Positions 1-6,932 are shown, numbered from the stretch's first letter. The stretch is DNA of 15,912 bases from CAZCBN01 sp964496975 (GCA_964496975.1 CAZCBN010000070.1:1-15912); one strand, 5' to 3'. Notes: generated by a model not told the origin, from the sequence alone. Numbers and translations: made by a program.

Positions 1-1
1 C

Positions 2-439
2 CCGCGCATGCACCCCTACGACGGCCGCGTCGTCAGCAACTTCATCCGCCAGGCCCTCACGGGCGAGGACATCACCATCTTCGGCGACGGCCAGCAGACC
101 CGCAGCTTCTGCTACGTCGACGACCTGATCGACGCCTTCCTCGCCCACATGAACGGCCCCGACGACTTCGTCGGCCCCGTCAACACCGGCAACCCCGGCG
201 AGTTCACCATCAAGGAGCTCGCCGAGCTGGTGATCGAGTTGACCGGCGCCAAGAGCAAGCTCGTCTACCGCCCCGCCCCGCAGGACGACCCCAAGCAACG
301 CCGCCCCGACATCACGCTCGCCAAGGCGAAGCTCGGCTGGGAGCCCAAGATCCCCCTGCGCCAGGGCCTCGAGCGCACGATCGCGTACTTCAAGAGCGTG
401 AAGTTCAGCGACTTCCGGGCACCGACGCCGAACTATTGA
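2..439 (+). CDS. UDP-glucuronate decarboxylase-like NAD-dependent epimerase, 3' end (partial)
   Basis: C-terminal part of an extended short-chain dehydrogenase/epimerase. The frame is already open at base 2 (Pro-Arg before the first Met), so the gene begins outside the window and base 8 is not its start. Visible signatures are MHPYDGRVVSNFIRQAL, then FGDGQQTRSFCYVDDLIDA, then NTGNPGEFTI and RRPDITLAKAKLGWEPK. In this family these segments build the sugar-nucleotide-binding C-terminal subdomain, and the combination is typical of UDP-xylose synthases, which oxidise and decarboxylate UDP-glucuronate to UDP-xylose in the cytoplasm. The catalytic Tyr-x-x-x-Lys and the Rossmann glycine motif lie upstream, outside the window. 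The gene probably serves surface polysaccharide synthesis. A dTDP-glucose 4,6-dehydratase or UDP-glucose 4-epimerase is a less likely alternative. The stop TGA at 437-439 overlaps the end of the convergent gene. Confidence 0.9.
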   Translation, partial: PRMHPYDGRVVSNFIRQALTGEDITIFGDGQQTRSFCYVDDLIDAFLAHMNGPDDFVGPVNTGNPGEFTIKELAELVIELTGAKSKLVYRPAPQDDPKQRRPDITLAKAKLGWEPKIPLRQGLERTIAYFKSVKFSDFRAPTPNY

Positions 440-1950
440 CCGCCGGCCCGCTTCTCAAAGAACTTCTTCGCCGGCCCCGGGAACAGCGTGTAGAGCAACT
501 GGTCCCGCGTCCCGCGCAGCAGCGGCCCAACCTCCGCCTGCATCTTCGCCAGGTCGGGGCCCGCCGCGTCGTCGCGCGGCGGACGGTCGGAGCGCACGCC
601 GTCCGGGCTGCACTTCGCAACCACGCCGGCGTCGGGCGTGCCGGGCAGCCGGCCGTAGCGGCCCAGCACCAACGCCTTGAACTCATTCGTGATGATGCTG
701 TACCGCGCCCCCGTCATCACGTTCATCGCCGCCTGCGTGCCCACGATCTGGCTCGTCGGCGTCACCAGCGGCGGGTAGCCCGCCTCGGCCCGCACACGCG
801 GAACCTCGTCCAGCACGCTGGGCATCAGGTCCAGCTTGCCCTGCTCCTTCATCTGCGTGTGCAGGTTGCTGAGCATGCCGCCCGGCACCTGCGCGTCGAG
901 CTGCGTCCGGTCCACCGGTGAAAACCCCCGCGGCACCAGGATGCCATCCTCGATGATCCCGATCGCCTCGTCGATCTTCCCGCGCTCGCGGCTCGCGATC
1001 AGCGCCACGGCCCGGTCCATCTTCCGCCGCGTCTCTGTGTCTGGCTCCGCGGGCCACGGCTCGCCGAAGTGGTCCGGGTCCTTGTCAAACGCCGCCAGCT
1101 CGCGGCGGGTCTGCCGAAGCCGTGCGTCGATCTCCGCCGCGTTTGAGAAATCGATCCCCTTCACGGGCCGCCCCGCCGCCTCCGCGAGCCAGCGGACGAG
1201 CTCGGCCGAGGGCTGGCTCGTGCTGTTCGCCATGGGCCCGTACGCGGTGTCAACGTGGTCGACGCCCGCAAGGATCCCCGCGACGTACGCCGCCGTGGCG
1301 AGGCCGTTGGTCCCGTGGCTGTGCAGGCTGATCTCAACGCCGCCGAACCGAGCCCGCAGCGCGTCCACCAGCGCGAAGCAGTCCGCCGGGTGCAGCAGCC
1401 CCGCCATGTCCTTGATCGCCAGGCTGTCGGCGCCGTTGTCGAGCGCCGCCGCCGCGAAGCCCATGAAGTGGTCAAGATCGTGCACCGGGCTCGTCGTGTA
1501 GCTGATCGCCACCTCGGCGTGCCCGTTGAAGGTCTTGGTGCTCATCACCGCCGTCTGCAGGTTCCGCGGGTCGTTCAGCGCATCGAACACCCGCACGCGG
1601 TCGTTCCCGCTCCGCACCGCTTCCTTCAAAAAGCTGTACACCACCCCGTCCGCGTACGGGCTGTACCCAAAGAGGTTCTGCCCCCGGCACAGCGAGCGGA
1701 TCCGCACCCGAGGCCCCACGCACCGGCGGAACGCGTCGAGCCGCTCGAACGGATCGTCCCCCGTGAACCGCAGCGCCGCGTCCAGCGTCGCCCCGCCCCA
1801 CAACTCCAGGATGCCGTACCCCGCGTCGCGCAGCAGCGGCAGCACCCGCAGGCACTGCTCGGTGCTCATCCGCGTCGCCAGCAGCGACTGGTGCCCGTCC
1901 CGCAGCGACGTATCGATCAGATTCAGCGGACGCATCGGCGTGGCAGTCAC
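433..1950 (-). CDS. Carboxyltransferase subunit of a biotin-dependent enzyme (PycB/OadA/transcarboxylase 5S type), no biotinyl domain
   Basis: About 505 residues. Residues ~6-300 form the TIM-barrel carboxyltransferase domain, opening with LNLIDTSLRDGHQSLLATR. Metal/catalytic residues are visible: Asp13, Lys180 in the AIKDMAGLL segment (the lysine that is carbamylated in this family), and His210 and His212 in LHSHGT. The C-terminal part is the conserved PYC/OADA region, with ITNEFKALVLGRYGRLPG near the end. There is no Ala/Val-Met-Lys-Met biotin-attachment motif, so the biotin carrier must be a separate protein. The length matches the propionibacterial transcarboxylase 5S subunit. It should move CO2 between carboxybiotin and pyruvate/oxaloacetate. 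Start choice: GTG at 1950 has GGGGAGG seven nt upstream, whereas an upstream TTG (1998) and an internal ATG (1935) lack a good site. The stop TAG overlaps the convergent epimerase gene by 7 bp. The exact enzyme complex cannot be told from this gene alone. Confidence 0.88.
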   Translation of the reverse strand: MTATPMRPLNLIDTSLRDGHQSLLATRMSTEQCLRVLPLLRDAGYGILELWGGATLDAALRFTGDDPFERLDAFRRCVGPRVRIRSLCRGQNLFGYSPYADGVVYSFLKEAVRSGNDRVRVFDALNDPRNLQTAVMSTKTFNGHAEVAISYTTSPVHDLDHFMGFAAAALDNGADSLAIKDMAGLLHPADCFALVDALRARFGGVEISLHSHGTNGLATAAYVAGILAGVDHVDTAYGPMANSTSQPSAELVRWLAEAAGRPVKGIDFSNAAEIDARLRQTRRELAAFDKDPDHFGEPWPAEPDTETRRKMDRAVALIASRERGKIDEAIGIIEDGILVPRGFSPVDRTQLDAQVPGGMLSNLHTQMKEQGKLDLMPSVLDEVPRVRAEAGYPPLVTPTSQIVGTQAAMNVMTGARYSIITNEFKALVLGRYGRLPGTPDAGVVAKCSPDGVRSDRPPRDDAAGPDLAKMQAEVGPLLRGTRDQLLYTLFPGPAKKFFEKRAGGQ

Positions 1951-1957
1951 CGAAAAA

Positions 1958-1964
1958 CCTCCCC
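1958..1964 (-). promoter_or_regulatory. Shine-Dalgarno deciding the GTG start of the carboxyltransferase gene
   Basis: On the minus strand this reads GGGGAGG, with a 7-nt spacer (TTTTTCG) before GTG at 1950. It is the only strong ribosome-binding site near the N-terminus, and it places the start 16 codons inside the longest open frame. Confidence 0.6.
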
Positions 1965-2015
1965 AAGCCCGCCCACCCGGAAGCCCTTCGCGGGACAAAT
2001 CGGATACCCATCACT

Positions 2016-2021
2016 ACAATA
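2016..2021 (-). promoter_or_regulatory. Possible -10 element upstream of the carboxyltransferase gene
   Basis: The 199-bp gap between this gene and the CYTH gene holds one AT-rich spot. On the minus strand it reads CTATTGTAGTG, with TATTGT as a candidate -10 about 65 nt before the GTG start. No convincing -35 is seen at 16-18 bp. The rest of the gap (roughly 2022-2149) is Arg-codon-like GC-rich sequence with a short direct repeat (CCCGCACCCGC at about 2125 and 2139) and no supportable gene. Confidence 0.25.
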
Positions 2022-2149
2022 GACCGCTCCCCTGCAACCGCCACCTTCGCCGCCACCCCGCCTTCAACAACGCCGCCACCCACGACCGCGTCCGCCGCAA
2101 GAAAACGCCGCGCCCTCAGCGAGCCCGCACCCGCCACGCCCGCACCCGC

Positions 2150-2677
2150 TCACGCGTTCTCGCCCGCGATCATGTCCGCATAGCTCCCCGCGATCGCCTC
2201 GCCCAGCGCCGGCCCGAGCACCCGCCGAAGCTCCGCGATCGCTTCGTGGCACCGCGCCACGTTGTTCTTCGCCGTCACGAGCCCTTCAAACTCAATGAAC
2301 CTCCCCAGCCCCTGCACCTCGTCCAGGTGCACCCGCACGTGGTCCAGCATGTACAGCTCGCGCACCTTGTGCACGCTGAGCCACACCGGCAGCGGCAGCG
2401 TGCCAAACCGCTCCGCCGCCTCCTCCTCGCTGTAGATCGTGAACCGGCTGATCTTCGGCTGCGTCCGGTCGTGCCGCTCGTAGTGAATGATCTCCACCGC
2501 CTCCGGCTCGCCGTCGACCACCGTCTCCCGCCGCTTCAGCCGCCCCGACGCCACGCGGTAGTACGTGTCCGTCTGCGTCATCGTCCCCACCGGCTGCGCC
2601 CCCGCCGCGCGCAGCGCCGCCCGCGCCAGCGCCGGGTCCCGCAGCTCCGCCTTGAACTCCACGTTCTGCATCGCCAT
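2150..2677 (-). CDS. CYTH-domain protein (class IV adenylate cyclase / triphosphatase-like)
   Basis: About 175 residues, the usual size for a single CYTH domain, a small beta-tunnel that binds triphosphate substrates with two metal ions. The N-terminal strand reads QNVEFKAEL, matching the family's E-x-E-x-K signature with Asn in place of the first Glu, a common variant in the CyaB-like branch. Then come TDTYYRV, GRLKRRE, a Lys-Ile-Ser-Arg segment, and VRVHLDEVQGLGRFIEFE, the Asp/Glu-rich strand typical of this branch. The activity could be adenylate cyclase, thiamine-triphosphatase or inorganic triphosphatase; the sequence does not decide. It lies 57 bp after ligA on the same strand, so co-transcription is likely. 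Start uncertain: GTG 2689, ATG 2677 and ATG 2671 are in frame. A GGGG run lies 3 nt before 2677 and 9 nt before 2671. Confidence 0.8.
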   Translation of the reverse strand: MAMQNVEFKAELRDPALARAALRAAGAQPVGTMTQTDTYYRVASGRLKRRETVVDGEPEAVEIIHYERHDRTQPKISRFTIYSEEEAAERFGTLPLPVWLSVHKVRELYMLDHVRVHLDEVQGLGRFIEFEGLVTAKNNVARCHEAIAELRRVLGPALGEAIAGSYADMIAGENA

Positions 2678-2734
2678 CGTCCCCGCCACCGGCCCGATGA
2701 GGCGCTCCCGCCCCCGCCTCCACGCCTGCCCCGG

Positions 2735-5152
2735 TCACGCCCCCAAGGCTTCCCCGCGCGCGTCCCCAGCATCGCCCCCGAGGCCGCCCCCCAACTCGTC
2801 CGGCCCGTCCAGCCCGTCCAGTTCTTGCAGCAGCCGGGCCTCGTCCCACACCGCCAGGCCCAGTTCGTTCGCCTTGTCGAGCTTGCTCCCCGCCTTTTCC
2901 CCAGCAATCAGCACGTCCGTCTTCTTGCTCACAGATCCCGTCACCTTCGCCCCGAGCGCTTCCAGCCGCGCCGTCAGCGTCTCGCGATCAAACGCCGCGA
3001 GCGTCCCCGTGATCACCACCGTCTTGCCAGCAAAGGGCCCCGCGGCCCGATCACCGCCCCCCGTGCCTCCCGTGCCCCTGGCGCCGCCCGCGGCCCGCGG
3101 CGGCGCATACTCCTTGCTCGAAAGGTCCACCCCCGCCGCCCGCAGCTCCGCGAACGTCCGCCGGGCCGTCTCGCTCCGCAGATACGCGTGCACCACCGGA
3201 GCGGTGGACTCTCCCAGCCCCGTCTCGTATTCCACCGGCAACACGTCGGCCGACCCCATCAACGCCTCGCGCCGGGGCTTGCTCAGCCGGTTCACCGCCA
3301 TCGGCATCAGCATCCACACCGGCGCCTCGATCAACGCATCCACATCCGGGAACACCCGCGCCAGCGCCTTCGCCGTCGACGTGCCCACGTGGCGGATCCC
3401 CATCCCCGCCAGCACGCGGGCCAGCCCGCGCGACTTCGCCGCCTCGATCCCCGCCAGCAGATTCTCCAGCTTCTTTTCCCCCATCCGCTCCAGCGAGAGA
3501 AGCGCCGCCCGGTGCTCCGAAAGCCGGAATATGTCGGCAAACCCCCGCAGCGGCACCGCGCCCCCGGCCCCGTCGCCGTGCGTCGCCAGAATCTGGTCGA
3601 TCGTCTGCTCCCCCAGCCCGTCAATATCCATCTGCCCGCGCCCCGCGAACCAGATCAGCTTCTCCCGAAGCTGCGCCGGGCACTCGGGGTTCACGCACCG
3701 CCGCCCCGTCTCATCGACAGTCTCATCGACAGTCTCGTCGCCAACCTCGTCGCCCCCCTCCAACGAACCGCCCGCCGTGCGGCTCACGCCGTCCGCCGTC
3801 TCAATCTCCACCGGCCCGCCGCACACCGGGCACACCACGGGCGCCGCGATCGGCACCGCCCCGGCCGGACGCTCCGACACCACCGGCTCCACCACGTACG
3901 GGATGATCTCCCCCGCCTTCTCCACCGCCACCAGGTCGCCGATGCGGATGTCCTTCTTCAGCACGAGCCCGTAGTTGTGCAGGCTCGCGTGCCGCACCGT
4001 CGTGCCCGCCAAAAAAACCGGCTCCATGATCGCCCGCGGCGTGATCTTTCCCGTCTTGCCGACCTGGTGCTCCACCGCCAGCAGCCGCGTCGTCTTCCGC
4101 TCCGCCGCGTACTTGAAGGCCACCGCCCACCGCGGGCTTTTCGCCGTAAAGCCAAGCCGCGCCTGGTCCGCGAAGCGATCCACCCGCACCACCATGCCGT
4201 CGGTGTCATACCCCAGCGTGCGCCGCGTCGACTCAAACCGCCGGATCGCCGCGACAATCTCCTCCAGCGTCCCGCACCGCACGGCGTGGGGCGACGTCGG
4301 CACGCCCATGCCCCGCAGCTTCGCCGTCAGTTCGCTGTACGACGCGGCGAACCCCTCAGGATCGATCTCCCCCCGCCCGTGCGCCACAAACACCAGCCGC
4401 CGCTCGCGTGCGCCCGCCGGGTCGAGCTGCTTGATCGTCCCCGCGCACGCGTTGCGCGGGTTGGCAAAGAGCTCAAGCCCCGCCGCCTCGCGTTCCGCGT
4501 TGATGCGATCAAACTCCGCCCTGGGAAAGTACAGCTCGCCGCGCACCTCCAGCACCGCCGGCGGCGAGACACCCCCCGCGGCGTGCAACCGCAGCGGGAT
4601 CGAACGCACCGTGCGCGCGGCGTGCGTCACATCGTCCCCGCGCTCGCCGTCCCCGCGCGTCAGCGCGTGCACCAGCCGCCCGTGCTCGTACCGCAGCGAG
4701 AGCGCGACGCCGTCCACCTTGGGGTCGCACACAAACGAGGGGGCCTCCTCCGCCGCGGGCGGCCCCCCAAAGAGCCCCGCCGGATCCGCACCCGCCGCGA
4801 GCAGCCGCCGCACCCGGTCCACCCACCCCTCGATGCTGTCCCTGGTCCCGTCCTTGGCGGTCTTTTCCGATTCGTACAGGGTGTAGCTGTTGTCGATCGA
4901 CCGCATCGGCACCGCGTGGCGAACCGTCCGGAAGCCCTCGATCGGCTCGCCCCCCACCCGCTGGCTCGGGCTGCTGGGGTCGGCCAACTCCGGGTGCGCC
5001 GCCTCGAGCGACACCAACTCGGCCAGCAGCCCGTCGTACTCGCGGTCGGACATCAGCGGCGCCGCGTCGACGTAGTACGCCCGATCCGCCGCGCCGAGCA
5101 GACGGCGCAGTTCCTCGACCCGGGCACGTACCGCCGCGTCTGGCCTCGCCAC
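2735..5152 (-). CDS. ligA: NAD-dependent DNA ligase LigA
   Basis: Seals nicks in duplex DNA using NAD+, in replication and repair. The full domain order is visible. An Ia-like N-terminal part has AYYVDAAPLMSDREYDGL (~25-42). The adenylation domain has nucleophile Lys145 in CDPKVDG, then SLRYEHG and the NPRNACAGTIKQLD segment. The OB fold follows (~345-430). A four-Cys zinc finger is at Cys441, Cys444, Cys486 and Cys491, then helix-hairpin-helix repeats (~505-640) and a BRCT domain (~704-780, GKTVVITGTL). At 805 residues it is longer than the usual ~670. The extra length comes from a low-complexity segment before the active Lys (~96-139), an acidic insert in the zinc finger (~455-483) and a C-terminal tail. 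The start is GTG; no Shine-Dalgarno is present, but TAAACT lies 6 nt upstream. It is divergent from folD, with the CYTH gene downstream. Confidence 0.96.
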   Translation of the reverse strand: MARPDAAVRARVEELRRLLGAADRAYYVDAAPLMSDREYDGLLAELVSLEAAHPELADPSSPSQRVGGEPIEGFRTVRHAVPMRSIDNSYTLYESEKTAKDGTRDSIEGWVDRVRRLLAAGADPAGLFGGPPAAEEAPSFVCDPKVDGVALSLRYEHGRLVHALTRGDGERGDDVTHAARTVRSIPLRLHAAGGVSPPAVLEVRGELYFPRAEFDRINAEREAAGLELFANPRNACAGTIKQLDPAGARERRLVFVAHGRGEIDPEGFAASYSELTAKLRGMGVPTSPHAVRCGTLEEIVAAIRRFESTRRTLGYDTDGMVVRVDRFADQARLGFTAKSPRWAVAFKYAAERKTTRLLAVEHQVGKTGKITPRAIMEPVFLAGTTVRHASLHNYGLVLKKDIRIGDLVAVEKAGEIIPYVVEPVVSERPAGAVPIAAPVVCPVCGGPVEIETADGVSRTAGGSLEGGDEVGDETVDETVDETGRRCVNPECPAQLREKLIWFAGRGQMDIDGLGEQTIDQILATHGDGAGGAVPLRGFADIFRLSEHRAALLSLERMGEKKLENLLAGIEAAKSRGLARVLAGMGIRHVGTSTAKALARVFPDVDALIEAPVWMLMPMAVNRLSKPRREALMGSADVLPVEYETGLGESTAPVVHAYLRSETARRTFAELRAAGVDLSSKEYAPPRAAGGARGTGGTGGGDRAAGPFAGKTVVITGTLAAFDRETLTARLEALGAKVTGSVSKKTDVLIAGEKAGSKLDKANELGLAVWDEARLLQELDGLDGPDELGGGLGGDAGDARGEALGA
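3709..3756. repeat. 12-bp tandem repeat inside ligA (four units, two perfect)
   Basis: On + the unit is TCTCATCGACAG, present exactly at 3709-3720 and 3721-3732, with decayed copies at 3733-3744 and 3745-3756. The unit is a multiple of three, so it preserves the ligA frame and encodes repeated Val-Asp-Glu-Thr on the minus strand, within the loop between the second and third zinc-binding cysteines. Confidence 0.85.
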
Positions 5153-5158
5153 GCCGCC

Positions 5159-5164
5159 AGTTTA
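5159..5164 (-). promoter_or_regulatory. Candidate -10 of a leaderless ligA promoter
   Basis: On the minus strand TAAACT is followed by 6 nt (GGCGGC) and then the GTG start of ligA. There is no Shine-Dalgarno. A TANNNT element 6-7 nt before a start codon is the arrangement known for leaderless transcripts in other bacteria. No -35 hexamer is recognisable. Confidence 0.4.
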
Positions 5165-5219
5165 CGGGCCCGCGCGCCCCCCGGCGGCCCGTCGCCCGCG
5201 CACGCCGCCGCGTGCCCCC

Positions 5220-5225
5220 TAAACT
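5220..5225 (+). promoter_or_regulatory. Candidate -10 of a leaderless folD promoter
   Basis: TAAACT is followed by 7 nt (CGCCCCC) and then ATG at 5233. The C-rich spacer cannot act as a Shine-Dalgarno. This is the same hexamer, in mirror-image position, as the one before ligA. The two are 55 bp apart and face outward. Confidence 0.4.
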
Positions 5226-5232
5226 CGCCCCC

Positions 5233-6162
5233 ATGACCGCGCGGATCATCGACGGCAAGGCCCTCGCGGCCACCTGGCGAGACGACGTCGCCCGTCGCGC
5301 GCACGCCCTGCGCCGGTCCGGCCGCCCCGCGCGGCTCGACGCCGTCATCGTGGATTCGGGCGACAACGCCGCCCGCCTGTACGCCCAAAAACAGGCCGAC
5401 GAGTGCGGCACACTGAACATCGAGTACCGCCTCCACACCCTCGCCGAGGCCTCGGGCGAGGCCGACATCGCCGGGGCCGTGCGCACGCTGAGCGAGAGCC
5501 CCGACGTCACCGCCCTGATGGTCCACATGCCCCTGCCCCCGGGCGTCGACCAGTACCGCGTCAAGGCCGCGATCGCCCCCGACGTGGACGTCGAGGGCGT
5601 CAACCCCGCGAACATTGGCGGCATCATTTACGGCCGCTCCGCCATCGCCCCGTGCACGGCGCTGGCGGTGCTGGCGCTCATCGATTCGACGGGGCTCGAT
5701 TTGCGCGCGCGGCGGGCGGTGGTGGTGGGGGCCAGCAACACCGTGGGCAAGCCCATCGCCGCCCTGCTCATGAGCCGCGACGCGACGGTCATCAGTTGCA
5801 ACCAGTGGACCTGGGGCATCGAGGACCTGTGCCGCTCGGCCGAGGTGCTGGTGACGGCCGTCGGCAAGCCGGGGCTCATCACGGCCGACATGGTCCGCCC
5901 CGGGGCGGTGGTGGTGGACGTCGGGACGACCCGGGTGCGGGGCGAGGACGGCGTCGTGCGCACGCTGGGGGATGTTGCCTACGAGCCGGCGTGCCGCGTG
6001 GCGGGGTGGCTGACGCCCGTGCCGGGGGGCGTGGGGCCGATGACGGTGGCCGTTCTCCTCCGGAACGTGGTGGAACTGGCCGAGCAGCGGCAAGCCGGGG
6101 GCACCCCGCCGCCTGGCGGGCCGCCCTCGGGGCCGCCCGCGGGGCCGACCGCGCCGCGTTGA
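5233..6162 (+). CDS. folD: FolD-family methylenetetrahydrofolate dehydrogenase (cyclohydrolase activity uncertain)
   Basis: About 309 residues, cytoplasmic. The family oxidises 5,10-methylene-THF and, in bifunctional members, hydrolyses methenyl-THF to 10-formyl-THF. N-terminal folate domain: Lys53 in LYAQKQADECG, VHMPLPPGVDQY (95-108), and PDVDVEGVNPANIGG (116-130). C-terminal Rossmann domain: VVVGASNTVGKPIAALL, then VDVGTTRV, GDVAYE and LTPVPGGVGPMTVAVLLRN. Lys53 corresponds to the catalytic Lys54 of E. coli FolD. Position 98 is His instead of Gln, and position 121 is Glu instead of Asp, both usually invariant; PCTP is PCTA. The C-terminus is a Pro/Gly-rich tail. Start: ATG 5233 begins the conserved domain without extra residues; GTG at 5212 is in frame but would precede the candidate -10. 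It could be a monofunctional dehydrogenase. Family assignment is secure, exact activity is not. Confidence 0.92.
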   Translation: MTARIIDGKALAATWRDDVARRAHALRRSGRPARLDAVIVDSGDNAARLYAQKQADECGTLNIEYRLHTLAEASGEADIAGAVRTLSESPDVTALMVHMPLPPGVDQYRVKAAIAPDVDVEGVNPANIGGIIYGRSAIAPCTALAVLALIDSTGLDLRARRAVVVGASNTVGKPIAALLMSRDATVISCNQWTWGIEDLCRSAEVLVTAVGKPGLITADMVRPGAVVVDVGTTRVRGEDGVVRTLGDVAYEPACRVAGWLTPVPGGVGPMTVAVLLRNVVELAEQRQAGGTPPPGGPPSGPPAGPTAPR

Positions 6163-6274
6163 CACACCCCGGCCGGGCCCCTTGAATGACGCGGGGCGGC
6201 CCTCCCGGCGCCGACGCCGCGACAGCGTTTGGTCCCGACCGTCCGGCGGCGCGCGGCGCGGACGAGGAGATCCC

Positions 6275-6592
6275 ATGACTCACCTTGCGTTCGGCATGCC
6301 CGGTCCCTGGGAGTGGCTCATCATCGGCGGCATCATGCTGCTGCTGTTCGGCCGCCGCCTGCCCGAGGTGGCCAAGAGCATCGGCGTGAGCATCCGGGAG
6401 TTCAAAAAGGGCTTCAACGAGGTGGCGAACGAGGTGAACAAGCCCGAGCCGCCCGAGCCCCGCCGGTACGAGTCGGCCCGCCCGCCGATGGCCCCCGAGG
6501 CCGACGCCCGCGTGAGCCGTGGGCAACTGCCCGCCGACGCCGAGGACCCCGCGGAAGTCTCCCGCCCGGTGACCGAACGCGGCAGCGTCTGA
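6275..6592 (+). CDS. tatA: Sec-independent translocase TatA/TatB-like protein
   Basis: About 105 residues. A short periplasmic N-terminus is followed by Pro9-Gly10-Pro11, a hydrophobic helix (WLIIGGIMLLLFG, ~14-26), the hinge Phe25-Gly26 and an amphipathic helix (RRLPEVAKSIGVSIREFKKG, ~27-46). This is the standard TatA architecture; TatA oligomers make the passage for folded proteins in the cytoplasmic membrane. The tail (~60-105) is charged, Pro-rich and probably disordered. Start: ATG 6275 has GAGGAG (6264-6269) with a 5-nt spacer; the open frame upstream from 6182 is Arg-rich and not credible. TatB cannot be fully excluded, but the length and FGRRLPE motif favour TatA. No tatC is adjacent; stand-alone tatA genes are common. 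Confidence 0.88.
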   Translation: MTHLAFGMPGPWEWLIIGGIMLLLFGRRLPEVAKSIGVSIREFKKGFNEVANEVNKPEPPEPRRYESARPPMAPEADARVSRGQLPADAEDPAEVSRPVTERGSV

Positions 6593-6687
6593 ACCCGGCG
6601 CCGGTATCGGTGCTCTCCGCCGTGGCTCGCCGCGGTTTCGGGCGGTTTGGAGCGGGCCGCGGGGCGGAACTTGCCGCGGATCGGCAC

Positions 6688-6693
6688 TATGCT
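6688..6693 (+). promoter_or_regulatory. Possible -10 element for the tRNA gene
   Basis: TATGCT lies 11 nt before the mature 5' end of the tRNA. It sits in an otherwise GC-rich 112-bp gap after tatA. A TTGCCG at 6671 is too close (11 bp) to be a normal -35. No T-tract terminator is visible after tatA. Confidence 0.3.
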
Positions 6694-6704
6694 TCGCGAC
6701 TTCG

Positions 6705-6778
6705 GCCGAGGTAGCTCAGCTGGCTAGAGCGGAGGATTCATAACCCTCAGGTCGGGAGTTCAAGTCTCCCCCTCGGCA
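6705..6778 (+). tRNA. tRNA with CAU anticodon (elongator Met; Ile2 possible)
   Basis: A 74-nt cloverleaf. The acceptor stem GCCGAGG pairs with CCTCGGC and is followed by discriminator A; CCA is not encoded. The D arm is GCTC/GAGC with an AGCTGGCTA loop. The anticodon arm is GAGGA-TTCATAA-CCCTC, giving CAU at 34-36. The variable loop is AGGTC, and the T arm is GGGAG-TTCAAGT-CTCCC. The paired first acceptor position (G-C) and the lack of three G-C pairs in the anticodon stem argue against initiator tRNA. A CAU anticodon fits elongator Met, or Ile2 after lysidine modification, which sequence alone cannot separate. The A31-C39 pair closing the anticodon loop is a mismatch. Confidence 0.93.
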
Positions 6779-6932
6779 TTTTCGGCGGTTTGCGGGCGGC
6801 ACGGTCGCACGGGGCCTGTCTTGGCGTCGTGCGTTCAAAGGCCAGTGTTTGTTCGGGGGCCGATTCCCGGTCTCCCCGCGCCCCCGGCCCCATCGACTTT
6901 GTGGATTTTTCAGGGTGGCGGCGATCCCCTGT

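Noticed and set aside
2100..2150. Short direct repeats (CCCGCACCCGC) as a possible regulatory array
   Set aside because: Only two copies in very GC-rich sequence; not distinguishable from composition.
1526..5236. A 1236-codon open frame on + across the carboxyltransferase, CYTH and ligA genes
   Set aside because: It is antisense to three genes with clear families, and its product is Arg/Pro/His-rich without any domain. It results from high GC in the third codon position of the opposite strand.
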